From Chromatiaceae bacterium (GTDB lineage Bacteria > Pseudomonadota > Gammaproteobacteria > Chromatiales > Chromatiaceae): a DNA stretch of 64,000 nt. The DNA lies in contig JACDZG010000024.1 in assembly GCA_013426805.1 (NCBI GenBank), forward strand, positions 1 through 64,000. The letters run 5' to 3'. Of the stretch, positions 20,569-30,193 are shown piece after piece (position 1 is the stretch's first letter; each line of letters opens with the position of its first letter). A program made the position numbers and the translations under genes. The notes beneath the pieces were generated by a model. That model searched no databases, had not been told where the DNA came from, and saw nothing but the letters and a program-made list of their open reading frames with translations.

Positions 20569-21291
20569 TCATTCCTCCCCCCGATCCTCATACCGGTAAC
20601 CAACCCCATAGACCGAGTGCACCAACTCCCGGCCGGGCAGGAGTTCCTCCAGCCGGCGGCGCAGTTTCTTGATGTGGCTGTCGATGGTGCGGTCCGCGAC
20701 GATCCGGCGATCGGTGTAAATGCGGTCCATCAGCCGCTCGCGCGAGAAGATCCGCCCGGGAGCCGCATGCAGGGTCGCCAGCAGCGCGAACTCCACCGCG
20801 GTGAGTTCGATTGCCCGGCCCTGCGCCTGCACCCGCAGCGCGTCCGGGTCCAGGGTGAGCGGATCGGCAGCAACCGCCGCGGCGCCGGGTGCGTCAGTCA
20901 CCAACGGCCCGGCACTGCGCCGCAAGACGGCCTTGACCCGCGCCACCAATTCACGCGGGCTGTAGGGTTTGCACACATAGTCATCGGCGCCAAGTTCCAG
21001 CCCGATCAGCCGATCGATCTCCTCGACCCGGGCGGTGGTCATGATGACGGGTATCCGACCCGGCTCGCCGGGCGCGGCGCGGATCTCCCGACACAGGGTC
21101 AGCCCGTCCTTGCCCGGCAACATCAGGTCCAGCAGGATCAGGTCCGGGCGGTGGGTGCACACCCAGTCCAGCACGGTTTCGCCGGTGTGGAGCTGATCGA
21201 CCTGATAGCCGGCGGCCTTGAGATAGTCGGCCACCAGGGCGGCCAGGCGCTGTTCGTCTTCGACGATCAGGATACACTGCGGTTGCTGCAT
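20569..21291 (-). CDS. baeR: BaeR-like response regulator (OmpR family)
   Basis: The 240-aa regulator has a receiver domain (ILIVEDEQRLAALVADYLKA with acidic pocket, phospho-acceptor Asp in PDLILLDLMLPGKDG, and Lys in DDYVCKPYSPREL). Its winged-helix effector domain ends DRTIDSHIKKLRRRLEELLP and HSVYGVGYRYE, most like BaeR. The start at 21291 matches the MQQPQCILIVEDE beginning of BaeR; the longer open frame upstream lies inside the kinase gene. It follows the kinase by 8 bases in one operon. BaeSR systems respond to envelope stress and toxic compounds. The Spy/CpxP-like gene at 8.6 kb is a possible target (inference). Confidence 0.88.
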   Translation of the reverse strand: MQQPQCILIVEDEQRLAALVADYLKAAGYQVDQLHTGETVLDWVCTHRPDLILLDLMLPGKDGLTLCREIRAAPGEPGRIPVIMTTARVEEIDRLIGLELGADDYVCKPYSPRELVARVKAVLRRSAGPLVTDAPGAAAVAADPLTLDPDALRVQAQGRAIELTAVEFALLATLHAAPGRIFSRERLMDRIYTDRRIVADRTIDSHIKKLRRRLEELLPGRELVHSVYGVGYRYEDRGEE

Positions 21292-21299
21292 GGCGGCCC

Positions 21300-22757
21300 T
21301 CAGGCGGGTAACTCGATGTGAATCCACAGACCGCCAGCGGGGGCGGCGGCGGCACTGATGGTACCGCCATGGGCCTCGACGACGTTCTTGACGATCGCCA
21401 GGCCCAAGCCGGACCCGCCGGTGTGGCGGCTGCGCGAGTCCTCCACCCGGTAGAGCCGATCGCACAGCCGCGGCAGTGACTCGGGCGGACAGCCGGGTGC
21501 CGTATCCTGAAAGTCCAGCGTCACCCGCGCGCCGCTACGGCCCAGGGTGACGGTGAGCCCGCCGCCGGGGTCGGTGTACTGAAGGCTGTTGCCGAGCAGA
21601 TTGCGGAACGCTTGCGACAGCCGGTCCGGATCGGCGCTCAACAGCAGCGGCGTTGGCGCCCGGTCCTGTAGCGCCAGGGAGAGCCCCGCCGCCTGGAAGC
21701 GCGAGCGGAAAGCGTCCAGATCGGTCTGCAAGACCTCGCGCAGATCGGTCTCGGTCAGCCGGTAGCTCAGTGCACCCAGGTCGGTCACCGACAACTCGTG
21801 CAGATCCCCGACCAACCGGTTCAAGCGCAGCACGTCGGCGTGCAGGGCATCCACCGCGGCCCGGTCCAGGGGCCGCACTCCATCCTGCAGCGCCTCCAGT
21901 TCGGCCAGCAGCAGGGCGATGGGGGTGCGCAGTTCATGGGCGATATCGGCCACCCAGCGGCGACGCGCCTGTTCGTTGCCTTCCAGGGTCGCGGCCAGGA
22001 CGTTGAGGTCGCGCCCGAGACGGGCGATCTCGTCCCCCCCGTGCACGCTGACCCTGGCGGTGAAATCCCCGGCAGCGAGGCGGCGGGTCGCCTCCTGGAT
22101 GCGCCGTACCGGCCGCACCACCCGCTGCGCCAACGGATAAGCCAGCACGGCCGAAATCAGCAACATCCCCGCGCCAATGATCCACAGCCGGCTGCCCTGG
22201 CGGGACTGAAACTCGAGATCGGGCAACTCGGCCAGCGGCGGACCGGGCAGGGTCGCCAGGGAACCGATGGGTTGGCCGTCCAACTCCAGCGGATGGCGCC
22301 GGGCTCCCGGTAACAGAGACGACTGGCCATAAACCACAGCCCCAGCCCCATCCAGCAACATCAGCCGCAACTCCAGCGGGGCGGGCCGCTCCCGGCCGCG
22401 CACCAGCGCCCAGGTCGGCGGCCAGCCGCCGGCATCGTTCAACACACGGCGTGCCCAGGGGGGCAGGTGGCCGCGCCGCGGGTCACCGCGCGCCAACCGA
22501 TCCTTCGGGTCCCGACCCAGTAAGGCAGCGATCCACAGCGACTTGTCCGCGCGTAACGGCTCCCAGGAGCCGCTGTCGGCATAGACCGCGATGAGCCGCT
22601 CGGCGATGGCGTTGATCCGCTCCGACTCGCGCGCATCCGCCAGCTCGATCAGCCCCTGCTCGATGGACCAGCGCACGAAGGCATGGGTGCCGACCACCAC
22701 CAGCAGGCAGGCCAGCAGCAGGGTCAGGAACAGCTTGGCGCGGATGGATAGCGTCAT
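21300..22757 (-). CDS. baeS: BaeS-like sensor histidine kinase
   Basis: The 485-aa kinase has an N-terminal transmembrane helix (AKLFLTLLLACLLVVVGTHA), a periplasmic sensor domain of about 130 residues (NAIAERLIAVYADSGSWEPL), a second helix (LWIIGAGMLLISAVLAYPLA), HAMP, and the phospho-acceptor H-box DIAHELRTPIALLLAELEAL followed by QDGVRPL, as in BaeS. N, G1 and G2 boxes (FRNLLGNSLQYTDPGG, GSGLGLAIVKNVVEAHGG) are present. It is the first gene of the two-component operon and is divergent from the cytochrome c peroxidase gene. Confidence 0.9.
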   Translation of the reverse strand: MTLSIRAKLFLTLLLACLLVVVGTHAFVRWSIEQGLIELADARESERINAIAERLIAVYADSGSWEPLRADKSLWIAALLGRDPKDRLARGDPRRGHLPPWARRVLNDAGGWPPTWALVRGRERPAPLELRLMLLDGAGAVVYGQSSLLPGARRHPLELDGQPIGSLATLPGPPLAELPDLEFQSRQGSRLWIIGAGMLLISAVLAYPLAQRVVRPVRRIQEATRRLAAGDFTARVSVHGGDEIARLGRDLNVLAATLEGNEQARRRWVADIAHELRTPIALLLAELEALQDGVRPLDRAAVDALHADVLRLNRLVGDLHELSVTDLGALSYRLTETDLREVLQTDLDAFRSRFQAAGLSLALQDRAPTPLLLSADPDRLSQAFRNLLGNSLQYTDPGGGLTVTLGRSGARVTLDFQDTAPGCPPESLPRLCDRLYRVEDSRSRHTGGSGLGLAIVKNVVEAHGGTISAAAAPAGGLWIHIELPA

Positions 22758-22908
22758 GTTGGACTCAGCATGCCCCGCCGCGGTGCAAGAATAAAGAATC
22801 AGCCGAAATTTCTGACCAAAGTCATAGCCTCGTCATCACCGCGTCGTTAACCTTAGCGTGCCGTTGCAGGCATCACGTGTTCCGATGTACCCAACACCAG
22901 GAGTCTCC

Positions 22909-23964
22909 ATGAAACTCACTCTGATCGCCGTTGCTTGCTCAGCTGCACTGGTCGGCACTTTCGCCGCCGGTGCGGCCCTGGCTGATGACGCTGCCCTGCG
23001 TGCCCAGGCCAAGTCCGCCGGGCTGGCCGCCCTCCCCTACGGCGCCGGCAAGGTGACTGACAACCCGCTAACGCGCGAGAAGATCGACCTGGGCGCCATG
23101 CTGTTCTTCGACCCGCGGATTTCCGCCAGCGGCCTGATCAGCTGCAATACCTGCCACAACCTGGGCACCGGCGGCGATGACAATCTGCCCACCTCGGTGG
23201 GCCACGGCTGGCAAAAGGGCCCGCGCAACGCCCCGACGGTGCTTAACGCCGTCTATAACAAGGCCCAGTTCTGGGACGGCCGCGCCGCGGACCTCAAGGA
23301 GCAGGCCAAGGGACCGGTGCAGGCCGGCGTGGAGATGGCCAACAAGCCGGACGCCGTGGTCGTCACCCTGCAAAGCATGCCGCAGTATGTGGAGCGCTTC
23401 AGCCGGGCCTTCCCCGGCGAGGCGGACCCGGTCACCTTCGATAACATGGCCCGCGCCATCGAGGCCTTCGAGGCCACCCTGGTCACCCCGGCCTCACCCT
23501 TCGACGCCTGGTTCGAAGGCAATGACCAGGCCATGACCGAGGAGCAGAAGCAAGGGCTGGACCTCTTTATCAACAAGGGCTGCACCGCCTGTCACAGCGG
23601 CGTGAATGTTGGCGGCCAGGCGTATTTCCCGTTCGGGTTGATCAAGAAGCCGGGTGCGGACATCCTGCCCCGCGGGGACAAGGGCCGCTTTGCGGTGACC
23701 AAGACCGCATCGGATGAGTATGTCTTCCGCGCCGCCCCGTTGCGCAACATCGCCCTGACCGCCCCCTACTTCCACTCCGGTCAGGTTTGGTATCTGGAAC
23801 AGGCGGTTGCGGTGATGTCCAACGCCCAGCTCGGCACCGAGATGGAAGAACACGAGGCCACGCTGATCGCGCAGTTCCTCACCGCTTTGACCGGCGAGCA
23901 GCCGCAGGTGATCTACCCGATCCTGCCGGTGGAGACCGCGGACACACCCAAGCCCAAGCTCTAG
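22909..23964 (+). CDS. ccp: Dihaem cytochrome c peroxidase
   Basis: The 351-aa protein has a signal peptide (MKLTLIAVACSAALVGTFAA, ending GAALA) and two haem c motifs, CNTCH near residue 79 and CTACH near 225. Family blocks are intact: MLFFDPRISASGLISCNTCH, RNAPTVLNAVYNKAQFWDGR, MARAIEAFEATL, and FRAAPLRNIALTAPYFHSG with the distal-haem methionine-type region after it. It reduces hydrogen peroxide to water in the periplasm using electrons from small cytochromes. CAGGAG upstream supports the ATG at 22909. A 12-bp inverted repeat downstream may terminate it. Confidence 0.95.
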   Translation: MKLTLIAVACSAALVGTFAAGAALADDAALRAQAKSAGLAALPYGAGKVTDNPLTREKIDLGAMLFFDPRISASGLISCNTCHNLGTGGDDNLPTSVGHGWQKGPRNAPTVLNAVYNKAQFWDGRAADLKEQAKGPVQAGVEMANKPDAVVVTLQSMPQYVERFSRAFPGEADPVTFDNMARAIEAFEATLVTPASPFDAWFEGNDQAMTEEQKQGLDLFINKGCTACHSGVNVGGQAYFPFGLIKKPGADILPRGDKGRFAVTKTASDEYVFRAAPLRNIALTAPYFHSGQVWYLEQAVAVMSNAQLGTEMEEHEATLIAQFLTALTGEQPQVIYPILPVETADTPKPKL

Positions 23965-24027
23965 GGCGCTGAGCGGACGCCACGGAAGGTCACAAGCGGC
24001 CAAACGCGCCGGGACGCCGCTTCACAC

Positions 24028-24052
24028 CCCCCCAGGGTTAAACCCTGGGGGG
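24028..24052. repeat. 12-bp inverted repeat CCCCCCAGGGTT-a-AACCCTGGGGGG
   Basis: Near-perfect palindrome 63 bases after the ccp stop. There is no T-tract, so it may act as a 3' stabilising hairpin or be a repeat element. The following 100 bases (CCAAGCGGTTCCGCCCGCTC) are also rich in short inverted repeats. Confidence 0.75.
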
Positions 24053-24169
24053 ATGCCCCAAGCGGTTCCGCCCGCTCCCAGCGCGCACGGTGCTTCACCA
24101 GGCACCGCCGCACCAAGGCCCGGACGAGTCGCGTGGCAACAGCGATACGCCTGCGCTAAGTTCATGCTT

Positions 24170-24246
24170 GGCAGGATCTTCGGGCATCTATTCCATCCAT
24201 CGGTGCGTTTGCACCTCCAGGGGTCCGAGCGTTTGGAGGTCCTGCC
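24170..24246 (+). promoter_or_regulatory. Predicted branched RNA structure upstream of the molybdoenzyme operon
   Basis: An outer stem GGCAGGA (24170-24176) pairs with TCCTGCC (24240-24246). Inside are hairpin GGTGC-gttt-GCACC (24202-24215) and a short TCCA/TGGA stem (24216-24219 with 24234-24237), giving a possible three-way junction. It lies about 150 bases before iorA. It does not match the molybdenum-cofactor riboswitch as I remember it. It could be chance pairing in GC-rich DNA. Confidence 0.3.
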
Positions 24247-24401
24247 AACCGCCCTCTGCCCTATCACCAAGTGCAGCACCCGATTGTTGGCGTATTTATT
24301 ACCAAGACCCATCACGGGCGAGGTCCGCTCGCCAGCCGGGTTGTGCTAGGGTTATTCTCGTACAGCACCCAACTGCTGCGGACACCTGACCCGGAGGCCC
24401 C

Positions 24402-24881
24402 ATGCTGACACTGCGAATCAATGGCACCGAGCACCAACTGGACCTGGACCCGGCGATGCCGCTGTTGTGGGCGATCCGCGAGCATGTCGGTCTGACTGGA
24501 ACCAAGTACGGCTGCGGCATGGCCCAGTGCGGAGCCTGTACCGTGTTTCTGAACGGGGCGCCGGTGCGCTCCTGCTCTACCCCGGTGTCGGTCGCTGCCG
24601 GAGGGGAGGTCGTGACGATCGAAGGACTGGTCCAGGGGCTTGGCGCCAGCGCCCTCGGCAAGGTCGGCCAGGCGGTGCGCACCGCGTGGCTGGAGTTGGA
24701 CGTGGTGCAGTGCGGATTCTGTCAGTCCGGCCAGATCCTCGCCGCTACCGCCCTGCTCGCGGAGAATCCTGACCCGACCGACGCGCAGATCGACGCCGCC
24801 ATGTCCGGCAATCTCTGCCGCTGTGCGACCTATACGCGCATCCGCGCCGCCATCCGGCGCGCCGCCGACGCCTTGGTTTAA
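24402..24881 (+). CDS. iorA: Small [2Fe-2S] subunit of IorAB-type molybdenum hydroxylase
   Basis: The 159-aa protein has an N-terminal plant-type ferredoxin domain, [20 protein letters not shown] with Cys spacing for one [2Fe-2S] cluster and the fourth Cys in VRSC. The second domain has [10 protein letters not shown] and GNLCRCATY for the other cluster. It passes electrons from the molybdopterin subunit in enzymes such as isoquinoline 1-oxidoreductase and related aldehyde oxidases. It is the first gene of the operon, 14 bases before iorB. Confidence 0.9.
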   Translation: MLTLRINGTEHQLDLDPAMPLLWAIREHVGLTGTKYGCGMAQCGACTVFLNGAPVRSCSTPVSVAAGGEVVTIEGLVQGLGASALGKVGQAVRTAWLELDVVQCGFCQSGQILAATALLAENPDPTDAQIDAAMSGNLCRCATYTRIRAAIRRAADALV

Positions 24882-24895
24882 GGGGAAGAGCGACG

Positions 24896-27115
24896 ATGAC
24901 AACCACCCACGACCAGATTGCAACCATCGCCCCCGACACCATCGAGAACACGGGGCGCCGCACCTTCCTGGAGGCCGGAATCGCGGCCGGCGCCGGGCTG
25001 CTGCTGGGACTGCGCATCGGCCCGGCCCCCGCGGCCGACACCGACGACCACGCCGGGACGGCTCCAGCCGCGGCGGCGCCCTTCGCGCCCAACGCCTTCG
25101 TGCGCATCGGCACGGATGACACCGTGACCGTCATCGTCAAACACCTGGAGATGGGTCAGGGCACCTTTACCGGACTGCCCACCCTGGTGGCCGAGGAACT
25201 GGACGCGGCCTGGGACCAGATCAGGGCAGAAGGCGCCCCGGCCGACGCGACACGCTACAACAACCTGCTTTGGGGCAGCGCCCAGGGGACCGGCGGCAGT
25301 ACCGCCCTCGCCAATTCGTTCGAGCAACTGCGTAAGGCCGGTGCTGCCGCCCGCCGGATGCTGGTCACCGCGGCGGCGCAACGTTGGCAGGTCCCGGCCA
25401 CCGAGATCCAGGTCAAGGACGGTGTGGTCAGCCATCGTGCCGGCCACCGGGCACCCTTCGGCGAACTGGCCGAGGCGGCGGCCAAACTGACGGTTCCCAC
25501 GGAGGTCCGGCTCAAGGACCCGGCGCAGTTCAAGCTCATCGGCAAACCGGGGCTGCACCGCACGGACGGGCCGTCCAAGACGGACGGCAGCGCCCTGTTC
25601 ACCCAGGATGTACACCTGCCCGGTTTGCTGACCGCGCTGGTGGTGCACCCGCCCCGCTTCGGCGCCCGGGTCAAGCGCATCCATGACACCGAGGCCCGCG
25701 CCATTCCGGGAGTCGAGCGGATCGCCGGGATCCCGAGCGGAGTGGCGATCATCGCCCGCGATTTCTGGACGGCCCGGCGCGCCCAGGACGCCCTGCGGGT
25801 GGATTGGGACGAAACCGACGCCATGACCGAGGGCACCGCCGAGATCCTGGCGCGCTATCGGGAATTGGCCAAGTCCCCCGGGGCCATCGCCCGCCAGGAC
25901 GGCGATGTGGACGCCGCGCTCGCCGGTGCCGCCCAGGTCATCGAGGCCGAGTACAGTGTTCCCTTTCTGGCCCATGCCGCCATGGAGCCGATGAACTGCG
26001 TGATCGAGCCCACGGACCAGGGCATTCGGGTCTGGAACGGCGAACAGTTTCAGACGGGCGATCAGGCGGCCCTGGCCAAGGTCTTTGAACTCGCTCCCGA
26101 GCAGGTCGAGATCCGCATGTTGTTCGCCGGCGGGTCCTTCGGTCGACGCGCCAACCCGGCATCGGACTATCTGATCGAAGCGGCGCACTGTTACCAGGCC
26201 CTGCGTGCCCGACTGCCGGTCAAACTCCAGTGGACCCGCGAGGACGACATGCGCGCCGGCTGGTACCGGCCGCTGTATCTGCATCGCATCCGCGCGGGGA
26301 TCGACCCCAAGGGCCGGCCGGTCGGCTGGGATCAGCGCATCGTGGGTCAATCCATCATCGCCGGGACGGCTTTCGAGCCTATGATGATCAAGAACGGAGT
26401 GGACCAAACCTCCGTAGAAGGCGCCGCCAACCTTCCGTACAGCATTGCGCACTTCAGGCTGGACCTGCACTCGCCGCGGCTGCCGGTCCCGGTCCAATGG
26501 TGGCGCTCAGTCGGGTCCAGCCATACCGCGTTTGCCGGGGAGTGCATGATCGACGAACTGGCCACGGCGGCCGGCCAGGACCCGGTCGCCTATCGCCTGC
26601 GCCTGCTGAAGAACCATCCACGCCACCTGGCGGTGCTGAAACTTGCCGCAGAAAAGGCCGGCTGGGGTCAGCCACTACCCAAGGGCCGCGGACGCGGGGT
26701 GGCGGTCCATGAATCCTTCGGGACCACGGTCGCACAGGTGGCCGAGGTCACGGTGCGCAAGGGTGGCCAGTTCCGGGTGGACCGGGTGGTGATCGCAGTG
26801 GACTGCGGCCTTGCCGTCAACCCGGACGTGATCCACGCCCAGATGGAAGGCGGCATGGGCTTCGGACTCTCCGCCGCCCTGCTCGGCGAGATCCGCATCG
26901 AGCACGGAGCCGTGATCCAGTCGAACTTCCACGACTATCAGGTGCTGCGCATCGATCGGATGCCGGAGGTCGAGGTTCACATTGTTCCCTCGGCACAACC
27001 GCCGACCGGGGTCGGCGAACCGGCGACACCGGTCATCGCCCCCGCGGTCGCCAATGCGCTCTTCGCGGTCACCGGCCAGCGACTGCGCAGCCTGCCGCTG
27101 CGCTTGTCCCCGTAG
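24896..27115 (+). CDS. iorB: Large molybdopterin subunit, isoquinoline 1-oxidoreductase/aldehyde oxidase type
   Basis: The 739-aa protein has a Tat-type signal ([20 protein letters not shown]), indicating export as a folded, cofactor-loaded complex, possibly with IorA carried along. The molybdenum-binding domains show [78 protein letters not shown] and, near the end, [17 protein letters not shown] with the catalytic glutamate. The gene order iorA-iorB-xdhC-mocA is typical. The substrate (N-heterocycle or aldehyde) cannot be told from the sequence. Confidence 0.9.
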   Translation: MTTTHDQIATIAPDTIENTGRRTFLEAGIAAGAGLLLGLRIGPAPAADTDDHAGTAPAAAAPFAPNAFVRIGTDDTVTVIVKHLEMGQGTFTGLPTLVAEELDAAWDQIRAEGAPADATRYNNLLWGSAQGTGGSTALANSFEQLRKAGAAARRMLVTAAAQRWQVPATEIQVKDGVVSHRAGHRAPFGELAEAAAKLTVPTEVRLKDPAQFKLIGKPGLHRTDGPSKTDGSALFTQDVHLPGLLTALVVHPPRFGARVKRIHDTEARAIPGVERIAGIPSGVAIIARDFWTARRAQDALRVDWDETDAMTEGTAEILARYRELAKSPGAIARQDGDVDAALAGAAQVIEAEYSVPFLAHAAMEPMNCVIEPTDQGIRVWNGEQFQTGDQAALAKVFELAPEQVEIRMLFAGGSFGRRANPASDYLIEAAHCYQALRARLPVKLQWTREDDMRAGWYRPLYLHRIRAGIDPKGRPVGWDQRIVGQSIIAGTAFEPMMIKNGVDQTSVEGAANLPYSIAHFRLDLHSPRLPVPVQWWRSVGSSHTAFAGECMIDELATAAGQDPVAYRLRLLKNHPRHLAVLKLAAEKAGWGQPLPKGRGRGVAVHESFGTTVAQVAEVTVRKGGQFRVDRVVIAVDCGLAVNPDVIHAQMEGGMGFGLSAALLGEIRIEHGAVIQSNFHDYQVLRIDRMPEVEVHIVPSAQPPTGVGEPATPVIAPAVANALFAVTGQRLRSLPLRLSP

Positions 27116-27165
27116 GGTCCGCTCCGCGGACCGCCGCCCTCGCCGACGACCAAATAACCGCAATC

Positions 27166-28182
27166 ATGATCACGGCACCCGATGATCTCTTGGAGCAGAT
27201 CGCCACCTGGCACGCTCAAGGCAAACGCGTCGCCCTGGCAACCCTGGTGCGCGGCGGGTCCTCATTACGCCCGATCGGCAGCCAACTGGCGGTGGCTGAC
27301 GACGGCAGCTTTCACGGTTCGATCTCCGGCGGCTGTATCGAGGGTGCGGTCATCGCGCAGGCCCTGGCGGCGATTGCCGACGGGCGGGCGCGCCGGCGTG
27401 ACTTCGTCATCGGCGACCCGGACGCCGCGGCGGCCGGGCTCGCCTGCGGCGGACAGATTGAGGTCTGCATCGTGCGGATCGACCCAACCGGCGCGTTCGA
27501 GCACCTGCTCGTCGCGCACCGGGCGCGGCGTCCCGCGGCACTGGTCACCCGCCTGACCGACGGCGCCATGTCGGTGGTCGACGGTGACACCCTGGATGGC
27601 GACCTGCCGCTGGCCCCGCCGCTCCTCGACCAGGTGCGCGAGCACATCGCGGCGGAGCACAGCGGCCTGCTGGAAACCGACCCGGCGCTGTTCGTGCAGG
27701 TCGCTGCACCCATGCCGCGCCTGCTCCTCATCGGCGCCGGGCACATCGCTCAGATACTCGCCCCCATGGCCCGACTCGCGGGCTTCGTGGTGATCGTGAT
27801 CGACCCGCGCCCGGCCTTTGCCGACCCGGCACGCTTCCCCGGGATCGCGCTCATCACCGACGCGCCGGACACCGCCCTGCTGCACCTGGCACCAGACCCA
27901 CGCACGGCGGTCGTCGTCCTGGCGCACGATCCGCGGCTGGATGACCCCGCGCTCAGGGCGGCGCTCGCCAGCCCCGCCTTCTATATCGGCGCGCTGGGGA
28001 GCCGCCGCACCCAGGACCAGCGACTGGAACGCCTGCGCGCGGCCGGACTGGCGGCACAGACACAGCGCATCCACGGGCCGGTCGGGCTCGACCTGGGCGG
28101 CCGGGCACCAGCCGAGATTGCGGTGGCCATTCTGGCTGAGATCATCCAGACCCGTTATCCAGGCCGCCGCGGTCGGCGCTGA
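27166..28182 (+). CDS. xdhC: XdhC/CoxI-family molybdenum-cofactor insertion protein
   Basis: The 338-aa protein has the XdhC N-terminal domain (VALATLVRGGSSLRPIGSQL, SISGGCIEGAVI with the conserved Cys) and the C-terminal Rossmann domain (LLLIGAGHIAQIL, VVVLAHDPRLDDPAL, YIGALGSRRTQDQRLERL, GLDLGGRAPAEIAVAILAEI). Members bind, sulfurate and insert the cofactor into xanthine-oxidase-family enzymes. The gene is 50 bases after iorB and before the cytidylyltransferase, so it serves as the dedicated maturation factor of IorAB. Confidence 0.92.
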   Translation: MITAPDDLLEQIATWHAQGKRVALATLVRGGSSLRPIGSQLAVADDGSFHGSISGGCIEGAVIAQALAAIADGRARRRDFVIGDPDAAAAGLACGGQIEVCIVRIDPTGAFEHLLVAHRARRPAALVTRLTDGAMSVVDGDTLDGDLPLAPPLLDQVREHIAAEHSGLLETDPALFVQVAAPMPRLLLIGAGHIAQILAPMARLAGFVVIVIDPRPAFADPARFPGIALITDAPDTALLHLAPDPRTAVVVLAHDPRLDDPALRAALASPAFYIGALGSRRTQDQRLERLRAAGLAAQTQRIHGPVGLDLGGRAPAEIAVAILAEIIQTRYPGRRGRR

Positions 28183-28224
28183 CCGCTCTTCCCAGGACGA
28201 ACACAGATCACCACGGCGACATCG

Positions 28225-28845
28225 ATGGGCCTCGATCAAGCGAATCGGATCGCGGCACTGGTTTTGGCCGCCGGAGCCTCCTCGCGGATGGGCGGACAGC
28301 ACAAGCTGCTGCGCCTCATCAATGGGGTACCCATGGTGCGGCATGCCGTGGCGGCGGCCCTGGGCTCGCGCTGCGCCCAGGTGCTGGTGGTGACCGGCGG
28401 CGAGGCCGCGGCGGTCGAGGCCGCCCTGGTCGGCGCGCCGGTGTCGATCGTACGCAACGCCGAGTACGCGCACGGCCTGTCGACCTCCCTGCACCGCGGC
28501 CTGGCCGCGCTGCCGCCGGCCACCGCGGCGGCCGTCATCCTGCTTGCGGACATGCCGCGGGTCAGAGCCGCACACATCGACCGAATCATCGCCGCCTTCG
28601 ACCCCGCGCACCCCGCGATCGTCGTCCCGACCCATGGCGGCCGTCGCGGTCATCCGGTGCTCTGGCCGTGCGGCCACTTCGCGGCGCTGCGCCGGATTGT
28701 CGGCGATACCGGCGGGCGAACGCTGCTCGACGCGCTGCGCGACAACCTGATCACGGTCGCCTTCGACACGGATGCGGTACTGACCGACATCGATACCCCG
28801 GCCGACCTGGCGGGACTGAGTTCCCAAGGCAAGCAGTTGTCCTGA
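28225..28845 (+). CDS. mocA: MocA-like molybdenum cofactor cytidylyltransferase
   Basis: The 206-aa protein is a nucleotidyltransferase with the CTP-binding loop LVLAAGASSRMGGQHKLL near the N-terminus, ILLADMPRV with the metal-binding Asp, and HPVLWPCGHFAALRRIVGDT and TDIDTPADLAGL at the C-terminus. It converts Mo-molybdopterin to the cytosine dinucleotide form used by this enzyme class. It is the last gene of the molybdoenzyme operon. Confidence 0.9.
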   Translation: MGLDQANRIAALVLAAGASSRMGGQHKLLRLINGVPMVRHAVAAALGSRCAQVLVVTGGEAAAVEAALVGAPVSIVRNAEYAHGLSTSLHRGLAALPPATAAAVILLADMPRVRAAHIDRIIAAFDPAHPAIVVPTHGGRRGHPVLWPCGHFAALRRIVGDTGGRTLLDALRDNLITVAFDTDAVLTDIDTPADLAGLSSQGKQLS

Positions 28846-28940
28846 AAAGTCTGGTACTGCCGGCAGTGCGCGCTGCGCGCAGCCCCTTCCACTGGAGCAC
28901 AACGCCTTCATCTACGGTGATTCATCTTCGCGGAGCTTCT

Positions 28941-30095
28941 ATGCAAAATTTCACTTTTCACAACCCCACCCGCATCCTCTTCGGTACCGGGCAGATCGCC
29001 GCGATCAACCAGGAGATCCCCCGCGGTGCGCGGGTGCTCATCACCTATGGCGGGGGCAGCGTCGTGAAGACCGGCACCCTGGCCGAGGTCAAGACGGCGC
29101 TCACCGACTTCACCCTCCTGGAATTCGGCGGCATCGAGCCCAATCCGACCTATGAAACCCTGATGCAGGCCGTCGCGCTCGCGCGCCGGGAACAGGTCGA
29201 CTTCCTGCTCGCCGTCGGCGGGGGCTCGGTGATCGACGGGACCAAGTTCATCGCCGCGGCGATTCCATTCGACGGGGAGCCCTGGGACATGCTCGCCAAG
29301 CAGGCACCCATCACCGCCGCCGTTCCCTTCGGCACCGTGCTGACACTGCCGGCAACCGGCTCGGAGATGAACAGCTTCTCGGTCATCACCCGCGCCGCCA
29401 CCCAGGACAAACTGGCCTTCGGCCACCCGCTGGTCTTCCCGCGTTTCTCGGTGCTTGATCCGACCAAGACCTACACGCTGCCGCCGCGTCAGGTCGCCAA
29501 CGGTGTCATCGACGCCTTCGCACACATCGCAGAGCAGTACCTGACCTATCCGGACGACGCCAAGGTGCAGGATCGATTCGCCGAAGGCCTGCTGCTCACG
29601 CTCATCGAGGACGGGCCTAAGGCGTTGGCCGAAGCCGACAATTACGCGGTACGTGCCAATCTCATGTGGACCGCGACCTTAGCCCTGAATGGACTGATCG
29701 GCGCCGGCGTGCCGCAGGACTGGGCCACCCACATGATCGGTCACGAGATCACCGCCCTGCACGGCCTCGACCATGCGCAAACCCTGGCGATCGTCTTGCC
29801 GGCCATGTTGCAGATCAGGCGCCGCGACAAGCGCGAGAAGCTCCTGCAATATGCCGCACGCATCTGGGACCTCCATGACGGGGATGAGGACGCGCGCATC
29901 GATACCGCGATCCGCCGGACCCGCGACTTCTTCGAATCACTGCAGGTTCAGACCCGGCTCTCCAGTTACGGCATCGGCCCGGAGGCGATCACGCCGCTGG
30001 TGCAGGCGCTTGAACGCCACGGCATGACGGCGCTCGGTGAGCGGCAAAACGTCGATCTGGAGCAATCACGACAGGTCTTGGAGTTGGCCCGCTAG
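28941..30095 (+). CDS. yqhD: NADPH-dependent iron-containing alcohol/aldehyde dehydrogenase, YqhD type
   Basis: The 384-aa protein starts MQNFTFHNPTRILFGTGQIA after CGGAG, as in YqhD. NAD(P)-binding sequence is LITYGGGSVVKTG and LLAVGGGSVIDGTKFIAAA. Metal ligands lie in DAFAHIAEQYLTYPDDAKVQ and in GHEITALHGLDHAQTLAIVL. The enzyme reduces toxic short-chain aldehydes, including lipid-peroxidation products, with NADPH. The in-frame upstream extension to 28668 overlaps mocA and is not used. This gene might belong functionally with aldehyde detoxification by the preceding operon. Confidence 0.93.
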   Translation: MQNFTFHNPTRILFGTGQIAAINQEIPRGARVLITYGGGSVVKTGTLAEVKTALTDFTLLEFGGIEPNPTYETLMQAVALARREQVDFLLAVGGGSVIDGTKFIAAAIPFDGEPWDMLAKQAPITAAVPFGTVLTLPATGSEMNSFSVITRAATQDKLAFGHPLVFPRFSVLDPTKTYTLPPRQVANGVIDAFAHIAEQYLTYPDDAKVQDRFAEGLLLTLIEDGPKALAEADNYAVRANLMWTATLALNGLIGAGVPQDWATHMIGHEITALHGLDHAQTLAIVLPAMLQIRRRDKREKLLQYAARIWDLHDGDEDARIDTAIRRTRDFFESLQVQTRLSSYGIGPEAITPLVQALERHGMTALGERQNVDLEQSRQVLELAR

Positions 30096-30132
30096 GATCG
30101 TCAACAACGCCTTCGCCAGGGACAGCCATGGC

Positions 30133-30162
30133 GGCTTTGCTCCCCGTTCCGGGAACAAAGCC
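30133..30162 (+). terminator. Hairpin after yqhD, terminator-like
   Basis: GGCTTTG (30133-30139) pairs with CAAAGCC (30156-30162), with an inner CCC/GGG pairing. The downstream CCAAATTTTG has only a short T-run, so termination strength is doubtful. Confidence 0.4.
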
Positions 30163-30193
30163 CCAAATTTTGATCCAAGATCGGCGGTGTCCC

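Noticed and set aside
24028-24052. Inverted repeat as a rho-independent terminator
   Set aside because: No T-tract follows on either strand, so I list it only as a repeat.
24878-26497. 539-codon minus-strand frame opposite iorB
   Set aside because: Antisense to a conserved molybdoenzyme; composition typical of a shadow frame.
27265-28911. 548-codon minus-strand frame opposite xdhC and mocA
   Set aside because: Covers two conserved plus-strand genes and the gap between them; no motifs.
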